Notes under the pieces: model-generated
The model's input: the letters and a program-made list of their open reading frames with translations, nothing else
Told to the model about the DNA's origin: nothing
Databases searched by the model: none
Translations under genes and position numbers: made by a program
From: Diplonema japonicum
Lineage: Eukaryota > Euglenozoa > Diplonemea > Diplonemida > Diplonemidae
Direction of reading: 5' to 3'
Length of the DNA: 64,000 bases
Assembly: GCA_964019335.1 (NCBI GenBank)
Contig: OZ025683.1
Location: 124,001 to 188,000 of the forward strand
Part shown: positions 49,201-59,094 of the stretch, piece after piece
Layout: each line of letters begins with the position of its first letter
Numbering within the stretch: the stretch's first letter is position 1

Positions 49201-50645
49201 ATCCTGTGTACTCATCAGATGCAGTTGAGTTTCTTGCAAGCTCCGGGAAGAACAAGTGTTGCTTCTGTTTAGTATCAGTCGAAGGAATCGACGCCTTTAC
49301 AAGCAAACCCGCGGTGATAGGATATGCCATCCACCCGTTGGTGAAGGTAAGCTCCGATGGACACGAGGTGCTGTACTGCAGGAAGCAGATCAGATTGCGG
49401 TGGGGACCGCTGCCGGTTGTCAAGATACACCCCGATATGTTGAGGTGCAACCCTGTCGTACCGCTGGCGTCGGTTTTGATAACGGTCTCTTCAGACCCCC
49501 CGTTACCCTTGTCGTACGACCAACCTGTCTTTGACAACACCGATTATGTGCTCACGGTACAGGAGAAGGAAATGCTCGCTGGACGTTGCACTCGAATTGT
49601 CCCATCGAGCGGTCAAGGCAACGGGATACCCGGACCGCCTGAAAAAACCCCGAAATATCTTTTAAACCAGTCGTTCATCATCAAGTCAACACCTACCGAC
49701 GGGATATTCGTGCGAGCAGACAGCCTGGAGGGCGTCACTGTCTCCGGCACCTCCGAAGTCTTCAAAGCAATCGGTTCCATAGGAAGCACCTCAACATGGT
49801 ACACCGAAAAAACCTGGTGGGAGTGTGACGAAGCAAATCCAAAATGGAAGGGTGGGTTCGTGTGTGAAAACGTCAACGATCCAGCTTCCGTGGCGCTCTT
49901 CGTCGTAAGATTGTACTCTGTGAAACAACTGCACAAATACAAAAATTTTGGATGGGCGGTGTTACCCTTATTTGTTGAAAACACCGACTATGTACTACAC
50001 GGCCGGTTCAAGGTCCCTATCTACCATGGGAGCTTGCCACCGGAAGATTTTACAAAGGCTTGCAGCACTACTGGCTTCAACGAAGCGTTGAAGACCTTTA
50101 AGAAACAGTTGCAACCGGTTAAATGGGTGTCTCTGGCCGTCACTGTGACCCACGCTCTGCGACAACACGAAGTTCCTGTTACTTTGAAACCCGAAATGAT
50201 TGGTATCGATGCTCAACGAGCGAAGAATTTCGTCGCCAACGTCCCGTCTGGACGGCCTCTGTGCAGGGCTCACCCTGACTACCGTGTTACAGAGGCGAGA
50301 TTGAACGCTTTGATAACAGAGGAGCTGGACGGGAGAAACCGGGACATTTCCACGCCAATGTTGCTCTCCCCCGGCCTCGCGCACAAGTTCGCCGTCGCCG
50401 CACTTTTAGTTAAGAAACGATGCATCCCGATCAAGAAGGATTTGAACGGGAGAATCGGTGTGAAATACATAGGGTCCACAGTCACAGAGGTTGTCCCCCA
50501 AGGGCCGTGCGATGCGGCGGGCATCACTCCGGGCATGAAGCTTTACTCAATCGACGATGTGGCTGTCGGGGATGACACAGAGGCTGTGAGAACGCTGTTT
50601 ACGGAAGCCCCATCGGAGTTTAATGTTGTTGTGGTCGATGGTTGA
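46293..50645 (+). CDS. CCDC17-like ciliary protein with zinc finger, coiled coils, C2-like domains and a PDZ domain
   Basis: 1,450 residues in one exon. The N-terminal zinc finger CPQCSMILESDEGLARHTRAFC has C-x2-C...H-x4-C spacing, as in CCDC17. Leu-rich repeats EELQKIRNLLTTRGEAKLIND and related helices follow (~215-340), then a strongly charged coiled coil (~390-445, EMERITKQQEIAKMRLELQR). HNKGFIIFFDKVTGLP begins the CCDC17-type C2 domain (LIEIQLVAKHP, CGWSLFPVTNETGTLLTGNY RIPL). At least two more C2-like beta-sandwich regions appear near 725-860 and 900-1050, and a further one after 1100. The end (~1386-1450) is a PDZ domain, RIGVKYIGSTVTEVVPQGPC then AAGITPGMKLYSIDDVAVG. Animal CCDC17 is much shorter and has no PDZ, so this is an extended form. 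A ciliary role is inferred. Confidence 0.65.
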   Translation: MKGVVCPQCSMILESDEGLARHTRAFCTKYNSRTAVGAIPPVVSKQKNGLQWFRDKVKFEEHTASDRRRKERAKEIDIVENTLGLGGLARIKRQEAGVAEWMENPSAAAKRAAAVSKPMETQTEVKYQSLESGASAIRAIASNSMWTGRTHPYCAVHAIPLSPRTVVGKLYPLAHPVPCVPDAPQRVGVLDVPVDSTASLAPLAPLAPPPPEFNLHVTEELQKIRNLLTTRGEAKLINDVAALETRVGRNDLTAQNGQQAHLLNGMQQLKASLLMRGEGKLVRDVASLEAQIAAIGQQDTPGQKSKVSPVLQVQMQALMSQLNDQMAQTAALLRKDGTAASSMKQDIIELREAVNNAAPAQAGPMHTQQADDITVMQQEMERITKQQEIAKMRLELQRQKEVMERELRVARQRDEEETERQVWKADQERQKEEEKRRQDEAKKGHFQHNKGFIIFFDKVTGLPREGAQMMGWPGKEIRAVYAMFGSGQQVSPLKELAVSTTDNDAASVFHKEAYLAQKRFFNIQESAAALHMLIEIQLVAKHPAKEGESYQTLPCGWSLFPVTNETGTLLTGNYRIPLHFAPVNPSASQMTMHEFSKLEEHHQNTFDAKHDVYLRLARPSDAAPELARRLDLSMDDYRVPDIYKDMQEQEEDGLELTAPLLPDVSVLRVTSSRRSVLRKTQSHEHLSSSIGRSAVKIATPEISEAGSAASQPIEAIDVEEEELPWREVVIEVQTVLVKGPTSIPKALRGKLMLVNDCNTRLYSHDIPAVETSRDSKEAVATMAGSTATLPAYCTEQGNKVVLEVWGGASVGFTETLLKWGIVDVTQCLKNDTAVSTTVLLYAPPVMSDKPDPSGHAVVTMHSYTPDPTHTTPRSEGAASVMRSTASLMMSVMSRRRSVVQRARIELPTEPVRVDPSTRFHIKIHAGSLYPLNVTWSRVVVRVFKQTPQKTWETTGNIYSAVQTTDADPIHPVYSSDAVEFLASSGKNKCCFCLVSVEGIDAFTSKPAVIGYAIHPLVKVSSDGHEVLYCRKQIRLRWGPLPVVKIHPDMLRCNPVVPLASVLITVSSDPPLPLSYDQPVFDNTDYVLTVQEKEMLAGRCTRIVPSSGQGNGIPGPPEKTPKYLLNQSFIIKSTPTDGIFVRADSLEGVTVSGTSEVFKAIGSIGSTSTWYTEKTWWECDEANPKWKGGFVCENVNDPASVALFVVRLYSVKQLHKYKNFGWAVLPLFVENTDYVLHGRFKVPIYHGSLPPEDFTKACSTTGFNEALKTFKKQLQPVKWVSLAVTVTHALRQHEVPVTLKPEMIGIDAQRAKNFVANVPSGRPLCRAHPDYRVTEARLNALITEELDGRNRDISTPMLLSPGLAHKFAVAALLVKKRCIPIKKDLNGRIGVKYIGSTVTEVVPQGPCDAAGITPGMKLYSIDDVAVGDDTEAVRTLFTEAPSEFNVVVVDG

Positions 50646-50959
50646 ATTGCCAAGTAGTAAAAAAAAAAAAAAGACCTGCTTACGTTGTGTCAGATTTTTT
50701 GTTTTCTTTCTTTTTTTTGTTTTGGGTTCTTATCGCGGGGAAGGGGGAAAAAAAAAAAAAAACTCAGAGGGGGAAGGTGTGGAAAAAAAAAGGGGTGAAA
50801 AAGAAGAGAAAGGAAAAAAAAAAAAAAAAAAAAACGTGAGCGAGATCGTTTGGAATTAAACTAAAAATAGTAAATAAAAAGATAGAAACAACGGTACACA
50901 CAACCTGCGCCGAAGGACAGGTGTCCGAGGGGCCTCCTGTTGAAAACCTCACAAAGAGA

Positions 50960-52923
50960 ATGGAATCGGAAGACTTCACCAGCCAGGTGCAATGGATGAT
51001 GCAAAAGCTCACACAGTGGCGGATGACCGAGACTCTGAAAGCGTTCACCAGCGAGCTAGCGTACAACCGGCAAATTGAGGAACAAGCACAAACCCAAGCG
51101 AAAAAAGAAGAAGAGGCCCGGCAGCAAATCGAACCCCGGGTGCTGCAACCCCCATTTGAACCCCCTGAGGGCGATCAGAACCTAAACCTAGGATCGTTGC
51201 AAGAAGGCCTCCGGGAACTGGAAGAACGACACAGACTGTCCGACAAACCAGACACAGAAACACCCGAAGAAATACAAGAAGAAAATTCAAAGGTAGAAAG
51301 TGAAGGGGAAGACGAAGATGACGAGTGGAATGGAGACGATGATCCCGGCTTCATGCGTGTGCAGCCCACCAAGGAGCGCGCCTTTATAGAAGATGAGTTA
51401 TGGGCACCAGACATAGGAGCCAGACGACCATCTTTTTCACGCGGCGCTGGCATAACAGTTAAGGAACACCGACACTACGTCCGCGATTTAATAGAAAGAG
51501 AACACAAAAAACTGCAACGGGAGCTTGCAGAGGCCGAGGCTGTGCAGGAAGCAAGGGAAAAAGCCCTGGCATGCGGGGAACAAACCGATATTCACGAGAC
51601 GCAGTCTCCTCCATTGTCGGAACCCGGACAGGAGATCCTACCGCAGAAACACCAGCTCTCGCCGCCACCGCCGCCCGAGGAACTCGAACAACCCCAACCA
51701 CAGCTGGAAAAATTCTCGTTACAGGTTATCTACGAAAAGGGCAAGACGGGATTTGAAGAAAACCAAGAATACCCCGTAAAGCGGGGGCACGTCATCGCTG
51801 GGAGGTATCAGATCCTAGAGTACATTGGAAGCGCTGCGTTTTCACATGCTGTGCAGTGCTTGGATCTTAAAACAAAACATTTGGTATGGGAGAAAAAAAA
51901 GAAGAAAAAAAAAAAAAAGGTGTGTGTGAAGATCATCAAGAACTCGAAGGACTTCTTCGACCAAAGCCTTGACGAGATAAAGTTGCTGCAGTACATCAAC
52001 AGAAGCGGTGATGCTGATGAGAACTGCGTGCTGCAGCTTTACGACTATTTCTACCACAAGGAACACCTGTTCCTGGTGTCGGAGCTGCTCCGGGACAACT
52101 TGTACGAATTCAGCAAGTTTAACAGAGAGCAGAACCCCGATGCTCCATACTTCACGATACAGAGGCTGCAGAAAATTACAAAACAGGTTTTTTCTTCTTC
52201 TTTTTTTCGCACCCCATATCACAGATTCTTATCGCCCTTGCCTTCATCCATGAACTTGATATGATTCACTGTGACTTGAAACCGGAAAACATTCTCATCA
52301 GAAGCTTCAGCCGGTGCGAGGTCAAGGTCATAGACTTCGGGTCTTCTTGCTTCACGAATGACCACCTTAGTTCGTACATTCAAAGCAGGTGCTACAGGGC
52401 CCCTGAGGTCATCCTTGGCCTGCCTTACGGGCAAGGCATAGATATGTGGTCTCTTGGAGCCATCTTGCCTGAACTGTTCACGGGGCAGGTGTTGTTTTAT
52501 AACGATAGCGTAAACACGATGCTGTGCCGCATTGCTGCGATCTGCGGGCCGTTCCCGTCTCATATGATGGGGAATGCTAGGCACGCGCATAAGGTATTGG
52601 GAATTTTTCGGGAAAAAAAAAAAATTAAAAATGCAGTTTCTTACAAAGTCCGGTGTTTTCTACGAGTCCAGCAAACAAGGCCTTGAGCTGTTGTTCCCAA
52701 GGCGGACAACCCTTAAGCGAAGGCTGAGAAACTGCACCGACGCGCACTTCCTTGATTTCGTTACTCAATTGCTACAGGTTGATCCTTCCAAGAGGTGTGA
52801 GGACGTTTTTTTTTAAGGGGGGGAGGGAAAAAAAAAAAAAAAAAAAAAAAAAGGCCGACTGCACTTGAAGCGCTGAAACACCCTTGGATGCAAGTTGATT
52901 ACGGTCCCATTCCACCATTGTAA
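50960..52923 (+). CDS. DYRK-family protein kinase, plant/protist type, with LisH-like N-terminus
   Basis: Five exons: 50960-51883, 51920-52186, 52225-52593, 52637-52794 and 52854-52923 (595 aa), all compatible in phase. The N-terminus VQWMMQKLTQWRMTETLKAF resembles a LisH dimerisation motif. A long acidic/Pro-rich linker leads to the kinase: VIAGRYQILEYIGSAAFSHA (Gly loop), VCVKIIKNSKDFFDQSLDEI (Lys), MIHCDLKPENILI (catalytic Asp), KVIDFGSSCF (DFG), YIQSRCYRAPEVILGLPYG (activation loop), and HPWMQ at the end of the catalytic domain. The DYRK YxY activation motif appears here as YIQSRCY, so Cys precedes the usual autophosphorylated Tyr. The closest pattern I know is the plant DYRK subgroup. 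Without the introns the catalytic domain would be broken into four pieces. Likely roles are growth and cell-cycle control. Confidence 0.88.
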
Positions 52924-53238
52924 TAAGAATGTGGGGTATAAGGTGGGATTTCTTTTTTTTTTCTTTTTTTCTTTTTTTTTTTTTAATTACTGTTTATGTT
53001 CCTTGTTTTTTTTCTTTTTCTTTTTTTTTTTTTTTCCCCGTGTAGTTAGAATTTTTTTTTGTTCAAAGAAAAAAAAAGAAGAGGAGAGAAATAAAAAAAG
53101 AAGGAAGGGAGAATGGGAAACCCAAGAAGAAAGCAAAAAAAAGGGGGGGTGATAGTTATTTTTTTTTAGACAGGAATAAAAAAAAAAAACAAAAGGAGGA
53201 AAACCAATTTCTTTTTAAATGTGCCTTCTTTTTTTTGA
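52924..53238 (+). other. Homopolymer spacer
   Basis: T and A tracts with TTTTTCCCCGTGTAG near 53030 and purine-rich AGAAGGAAGGGAGAATGGG sequence. No gene is seen. Confidence 0.6.
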
Positions 53239-54227
53239 TATGAGCTCGTCCGGAAAAAAATGTCAACAAATGACCCTCTTTTGCAGAAAATCCTCGGAAA
53301 ATTTCTAAGTACAAAGTAGTCCGACACCACTTTGTGTGCAGAATTGCGGTCTGAGTGTGTGCACCATATTAGTCACAATGCGCGCCGTTTGTTTCATTTC
53401 TAAAACGCGCGTGCAAAAAAGATGCTTTTTAGAATGGTTTTTTTTAGTTTTTGGTACTCCATATTTCTTTTTCGCTTTCTTCAATTGAAAGCGAGAAGAA
53501 ATGGACGCAGATGAAAAATCTGTGAAACTTAAGGGGTCATTTTGGGTGGTTTGGGCTCTTTATCACTATTAAAATGGGGTGGGGAAAATACTGCCATTTT
53601 GGCCTATTTTAGGCTACAATGCCCATTTTAGGCTAAAATCCCTTAAGGGCCCTTTAAAAGCAAACTTCTCAATTTTTAATTGTCATGAGTAAAGAAAAAA
53701 AACTTACAAACCTCAGCAGATGGGTAGAGAATGCATATTTGGCCCCAAAGATACCGATGTTGAGCAGGCAAGTGTGAAGAATTGGGTTTTCAGGGAAATG
53801 GGCCTTTTAGGCCAATTCCCTTACGAACCCCTGGAAAAAGCAAAAAATAGGGCTAAAAAAACGGGTTTTTTGGGGGCTATGCAACGCCATATATTTTTCG
53901 CTAAGTACTTTTAACAGTAACCCGGGGGTCACAAAGGTGTGTGTTCACCACTTTTATGCACCCTAGGTGTTGCATTTCAAGCTTTTAAACTGCATTTTAA
54001 ACATTTTTCGTCGTTTTTCTGACCTCTGTTTTTTGCTTCCCGGGGGCAGCCGGTTGCAAAGTGCCTGCCACCCTCATGGCAAAACAAGCATTGCAATTGA
54101 AAGAACGGCAACAGGTACACCATATATGTCATCTTCTTATGGTTGCATGCTGCCCTTTTTTTGCTCAAATAATCAAAAACAAGAAATTTTCGGAGGTGCC
54201 CAAAAAAAATGTTCGGACGAGCTCATA
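53239..54227. mobile_element. TA-flanked non-autonomous DNA transposon, about 985 bp
   Basis: Terminal inverted repeats TGAGCTCGTCCG at 53241-53252 and its complement CGGACGAGCTCA at 54214-54225 are perfect over 12 bp and each is flanked by TA (53239-53240, 54226-54227), as in Tc1/mariner-type insertions. The match continues imperfectly inward: CCTCGGAAAATTTCT on the left and AGAAATTTTCGGAGG on the right. The interior is of different composition from host spacers (GGGCCTTTTAGGCC, CATTTTAGGCTAAAATCCC) and holds only short ORFs, the longest starting at 53720 (64 aa). I could not find a transposase. A deleted relative lies at 59095-59256. Confidence 0.8.
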
Positions 54228-54768
54228 TACTTTTTCACCCCCTCTTCCCCCCCCCTTTTTTTTAACCCCTTAGAAACTGTTATTGCACATCGTACTCCAT
54301 GGAACAAAGAACAGAAACGTTATTATGGAAAGCCAAAGAAAAAAAAAACCCCATAAAAGGGATAAGAAATTAACAACGGTATATTTGAAAGAGTTACTAT
54401 ATAAGCCGTAAGAGTGAGAGAGAAAGGATGACAAGAAATTTCTCACCCCAGACCTTCACACCCCTCTTTTTTTTTAGAAACTTCAATCCCCCCCCCCCCC
54501 AATAACCCCTTTTTTACCTTTTATCTTGTCCCCCTTTTACCCTATTTCTTAAATTCTACTTTTTTGATACTTTCTTTTTTTTTTCCTCTCCATTTCCCCC
54601 CTTTCCCTACACCCTCTAAAAAAAAAAGAGAAAATATAAAAAAAAAAGAGATAAAAGTAAAGAAGGGGGGGAGGGGGGAAACCACTTCCCAATTCTCGGT
54701 CTATTTTTTTTTTTTAATTTATTTCTCCCTTTTTTTTGAAACAAAAAAAAAAAGGAGAAAAAAAAAAA
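54228..54768 (+). other. Spacer between transposon and next gene
   Basis: A moderately complex start (54270-54460, including the 3' part of a short ORF), then C, T and A tracts ending in A9 before the next ATG. No gene is supported. Confidence 0.55.
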
Positions 54769-55802
54769 TGCTTCTCCGAAACCCCATGAGAATCCCATTA
54801 CTCGTGTCAGCAAGATGGAGAAGGGGCCGGGACGAAGATGACATGGAAATCCCGTTCGCATCAATAAATAAATTTGACTGGGGAGGCAGCAGCAACACCG
54901 AGGCAAATGTTCAGGTGCATGGTGTAGATCTGGGGGGTCTGAACGAAGACGAATTCAGACAGGTTGTGGAGAAAGTGGTCCCCGACTCGAACGGACTGTC
55001 AAAACTATCCGAAAACCAAGCCGAAAAACAATCCCCTTCTGAAGAGGTGATATTCCCTACGGAAGATGCACTACAGCGACTCGCAGATCTAACCTCTGAC
55101 AAGCTGGCCGAGGCCAACACACATCAAAATCTACTGTCAGATTACCCCGAACTTAAAACCCTCCCAGGAATGAGCCAGGTCCTCGGGAGGTACAGAGAAA
55201 AAACAGAGACAGAACAAAGGGTTATGGAAGGCATCGTTTCAGATTCATTGGTAGAGTCCCCGCAAGGTGAAATATTTGAAAAGTCAAAAGGTGAACAAGA
55301 TATGTGGGCGGACAACGCGCACTTTTCGCCTGAAGTCCGGAAATTGCAAATTCAAAGGTTGACCACCCAGCTGACGAACTCAAATCTTCACGCTCTTCCG
55401 AAAGAACTGGAGGCCGTGCAGGCGTCGAATCTCCATCTTTTGACACCGTGGGAACATGAAGTAGAGGAACCCCCCCTCCCCGACGAATATTGGGAAATGT
55501 CCTCTGCGGAGCGCCGTTTCCTCGGCCTCCCTTACCGAGACGAAGCTACAGGGTTATGGAGCCCGCCGCAAGCTACCTTCACCTCTCGCGCTGCCGAAGA
55601 TATTAATTTAAAAGCCTTCAGGGGAATCATGGATAAGGTGAGAACCCACGGTGGTTCCAAGGAAGCGTTAGTCCGCGAGGAGGTCACAATGCTTCGAGAG
55701 GCGGAGGAAAAAATATTCGACCACCTCCGCGCAAAACTGGAGGACATGGCCCCCTTCCTCGACGAGAGGAGCAAGGTCTGGAGGAGACGCAGAGAAGGCT
55801 GA
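54769..55802 (+). CDS. Unrecognised protein with mitochondrial-type presequence
   Basis: 344 residues from an ATG after A9. The start MLLRNPMRIPLLVSARWRRG is Arg-rich, lacks acids and is a good mitochondrial presequence. The body is helical and acidic (LGGLNEDEFRQVVEKVVPDS, EDALQRLADLTSDKLAEANT, EVRKLQIQRLTTQLTNSNLH) with a conserved-looking segment PPLPDEYWEMSSAERRFLGL and PYRDEATGLWSPP, ending in a charged helix KALVREE-type region and KVWRRRREG. Such lineage-specific proteins are common in protist mitochondrial ribosomes and respiratory complexes, and the bL20m gene lies 10 kb away, but the role is not established. Confidence 0.6.
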
Positions 55803-55886
55803 GAGTATTTTCATTTTTTTTTTTTTTTTTTCAAAAAAAAAAAAAAAAACATCTAAAAAGGGAAGAAACCTATTTAAAAAAAAAAA

Positions 55887-56489
55887 ATGGAATCCCCTGT
55901 GAACAATCTCCGAACCCCTGAATCGGTTAGAGGCAACGCAGGCCTCAGCGACACTCCTGTAGACGGCGACGAAGCTACTGCAGCGTTTAAGTACTACTGC
56001 CCTCTTTGCATGATGTACTTTGAGAAAATGCGGAGAACAACATGCTGCAAAAATTACATTTGTAGATTTTGCGAGAGGGATTCAGTTACTACATTGGATG
56101 TAGCGTGTTCTTGCCCGTTTTGTATGAAACCGAGTTGTCGGACTGAAGAAGTTGCGGTGGAAGAGGAGGTACGGAGGTACAAGGATACCCCGCCCTGTGA
56201 AGGCGCTACTTCTGTCTATTCACCTATACCTACGGGAGCGAGCTTCGAGGTTCTTCGGTCGAAAATGATACCCTTGCCCGCCCTGCCCTTGGGGGACTTG
56301 ACAAACCGACTAGACGCGACTTCCCTTAATTCTGCGAAACGATCCTCCGCCAGCTCGGCGAAGCACAGCCACAACAAAAACCGGAATAACAGACAGTCAG
56401 AGATATCATCGATTCGCACGGAGATCGTGTCCCCAAGTAACGGCTGCTCTTGTGGGCCGACGGAGTCCTCCGTTTGTGTTATTTGTTAG
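55887..56489 (+). CDS. RING-type zinc-finger protein ending in a CaaX box
   Basis: 200 residues from an ATG after A11. The zinc domain (~38-77) reads YYCPLCMMYFEKMRRTTCCK, NYICRFC and CSCPFC: Cys pairs spaced as in the Sip5-like RING variants (CPLC...CC...C..C...CPFC). This predicts E3 ubiquitin-ligase activity. The remainder is Ser/Asn-rich and probably disordered. The last four residues CVIC form a CaaX-type prenylation motif, so the ligase may be membrane-anchored by a lipid. This rests on the TAG at 56487 being the true stop; it is followed by an A tract, and no GT donor overlaps it. Confidence 0.72.
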   Translation: MESPVNNLRTPESVRGNAGLSDTPVDGDEATAAFKYYCPLCMMYFEKMRRTTCCKNYICRFCERDSVTTLDVACSCPFCMKPSCRTEEVAVEEEVRRYKDTPPCEGATSVYSPIPTGASFEVLRSKMIPLPALPLGDLTNRLDATSLNSAKRSSASSAKHSHNKNRNNRQSEISSIRTEIVSPSNGCSCGPTESSVCVIC

Positions 56490-56629
56490 ATGCAAAAAAA
56501 AAAAAAAAAAAAAAAAAATGTTAGATCTTAAATTTTTTTTAAAAAAAAAAAATTTTTTTTTTTTGAAGGCAAACCCATTGTCTCGCAGGGATTCTCGTAA
56601 AGAGAAACAGAATACACATATATATAACA

Positions 56630-57999
56630 ATGCTACAACCTATCCTAAATTGGGTGTCGCCGCCGCCACCACCTGCCCGCAACCTTGCATCGGAAGAGGA
56701 GGATTGGGTGGTAATCGGTGAGGAAGGCTGCGCGGTGCGAGAAAGGGAAAATCTAACATCAAGGTTCGTGGGGGCGGTGGACACCGGCTGCACCGTACAG
56801 GTAAGCGAGGCGCGGGGGAACAGGTTGAAAATCTCCGCCCCCATCAAAGGCTGGGTGAGCATCGTCTCTGAGGCCTCAATTGTTATCCTTCGAAAAGCCG
56901 AGCCCGACGGGCTGTGCTGCCCCATAACAAAGGTCATGTTCCGGGACCCCGTTCTAGTCCCACACAGCGGCTACAGCTACGAACGCCAGGCTTTAAGCCA
57001 TTTCTGGAAAAAGACAAAAGGTGGTACACGAGACCAAGGCTGGCCTCGAGATCCCATGACCAACGTTCAGCTTCCAGACACTGCAGTCCACCCTAACATT
57101 GCGATCAGGCTTCTTATCGAAAGCTGGCTTGGTGTTAACCCAACACTCATCCCTGAAGGGTGGTCTGACAGACAGCTCCCTCCTATCCAACCATGTCTTG
57201 GTTCACCGCCTACCCAAGGCGGTCGGTTTGGAGGATATTGCCTGGGCCAGCGAATCTGTGCGGCCCATGCAGTACGGGGTCTTCGAAAAGGCGATCCGGG
57301 TGTTCAAAAGGGCGATGTGGGGGTGTTCAAAGGTCCCATCAAGCCGTACGATCGTGCGGTGGCAGAGGGGCTGGCGGAGGTTGTGTGGGACTCGTCTCCT
57401 TCATACTCATTCACCATACCCTTGAAGGTGATCGCGGTATGCGACAAAAAAAAAAAAAATCACTCCCCTCCAGCCAATGGACAAACATTGCGGGATTCTT
57501 AAAAAGATCCTTGTGGAGCAGAAGCAGAATGGGATTACTGACGTGGTATGGATTTGATTGAAATAAAAAAAAATAAAAAATAATAATAATAATAAAGGAG
57601 CTTGAGGAAAAAGTTGCGAAGCTAGCGGATGCGACTGTAGAACGCGATAGGGTCCTCGAGAGAGTTACCATGTCCACTGTGGAAAAACACGGGCAGCACA
57701 AGGGTTGGGTTAGCGAGGTCAGGGTTTGCGAAACAGTGCTTAAGCTCATGGAGGGACCCCACCTCCACAGCATGCAAGAGAGCGTGCTCGGACCTCTACA
57801 GATGGAGAGCGTACAGCGAACTATAAAAAAACTTTCGAAAACGGGCATACTCGACAGGAGTACTGCCACGGTCCAGGAGGCTTTCCCCTTCAGGGCCCGG
57901 CTCCTCCGGATTTCAGCCGCGCACAGATTCACCTCAATGTCAGCTGCTACAGCTGCAGCACTTCTTATACTTGCTACTCTGGAGGAGGTAGAGAACTGA
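56630..57999 (+). CDS. U-box protein with SH3-like N-terminal segment and helical C-terminus
   Basis: Three phase-0 exons (56630-57436, 57474-57545, 57598-57999) give 426 aa. Introns are GTATGC...CTCCAG (37 bp) and GTATGG...AATAAAG (52 bp). The N-terminus CTVQVSEARGNRLKISAPIK GWVSI looks like a small SH3-type barrel. The U-box follows (~97-165): DGLCCPITKVMFRDPVLVPH, SGYSYERQALSHFW, DPMTNVQLPDTAVHPN. U-boxes act as E3 ubiquitin ligases without zinc. Exons 2-3 add a helix KILVEQKQNGITDV then ELEEKVAKLADATVERDRVL and a hydrophobic end MSAATAAALLILATLEEVEN. The stretch after the U-box (~185-240) is Gly/Pro-rich and another frame is open there, so a small undetected intron or assembly error is possible. 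Confidence 0.75.
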
Positions 58000-59094
58000 G
58001 AAACAGAGAGAGAGAGAGAAAAGGATCCGTTTGAGCCCCTTCGAATTGGATACTTTTGGTGGGATGGAAGAAGGGGGGGATGTTTGTTTATTCTTTTACC
58101 CCCTCTTTTTTTTGTGTTTAAAGTTGCAATTAAGTTGTTTTTTTTTTTCCCCCTGCGTGTGCGTTTTTTTTTTTTTTTTTTTTTTTTTTTCTTTTTTTTT
58201 TTTTATACGATGAAACAGAAAACATCCTTTGTTGTTTGTATTGTCAAAAAACAAAACAAAAAAAAAATCAAAACAAAAATCCCTTCCTGTGGTAGAAACC
58301 CCGATTTTGTACAATGGGTTTCGGGGGGAGAGGGGGGGAAAAAAAGAAGAAGGAAGAAAAAGAAATCTTCTTTGGATATGACGCACAAGTTTGGTGTGGT
58401 GAGGGGGGGGAAAATAATAAATATGAGGGGGGGGGAGCTTCAACCGGAAAGAGAAAAATTAAACAAAAGTCCACCCCCCCCCCCCCTCCCCCCTCTTCCT
58501 TCCCTTGCACCATTCTCATCCAGTTGTTTAGTTATGTGCTCCTGTTCTTCCTGTCGGTATACGTTTTTTTTTTAAAACTCCTTTTATTCCCCTGTGCTCT
58601 CTTTTTTTTTTTTTCTCCTCCATTTTTTCTGTTCCCTTCCCCTTCAGTCCTTGGTGTTGTCTGATACACCCCTTTGGAAGCAACCTTTCCCAGCTATCAC
58701 CATGACCCCCTTCCGACCTTTTTTTTCTTTCTTTCTTTCTTTTTTGAAGAAGAAGAAAATACGGAAGGGAAAAAGAGGAAAAAAAATAGTTTTTGGCGCT
58801 TCATTTGTTTGTGCGTACGAGTGGTATTTTACCCTAATAAAAAATAACTCATTACGCTGCCATCAACTAGTTTTTTTTTTTTTTATAGTCTCGGCAAGAA
58901 AAAAAAAAAAAAAAGAAGGGGAAAATTCAAAAAAAAAAAAAAAAAAAAACTGTGGAATTCTAGAGGACAAATCAGGTTAAAACTAACACGTGCACGGGCT
59001 GTTCTTTTTTTTTTTTTTTCTCCTTTTTCTTCTTCTTTTTTTTTTTGGACTAGCTGGTGAGCGCGAAAAACGCGAGCCTTTTAAAAAAAAAAAA
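58000..59094 (+). other. Spacer, homopolymer-rich
   Basis: Starts with a GA repeat (AGAGAGAGAGAG near 58007), then T tracts (T26 near 58167), G and C tracts (C14 near 58473), A tracts near 58920. No coding exon or RNA gene is seen. Confidence 0.55.

Noticed and set aside
53720-53914. 64-residue ORF inside the TA-flanked element as a transposase
   Set aside because: Too short, and no DDE motifs or convincing helix-turn-helix are seen.
57099-57425. Second open frame inside the U-box gene with protein-like text
   Set aside because: It overlaps the U-box frame and has no separate domain. A small frameshift or intron in the U-box gene remains possible and is noted there.
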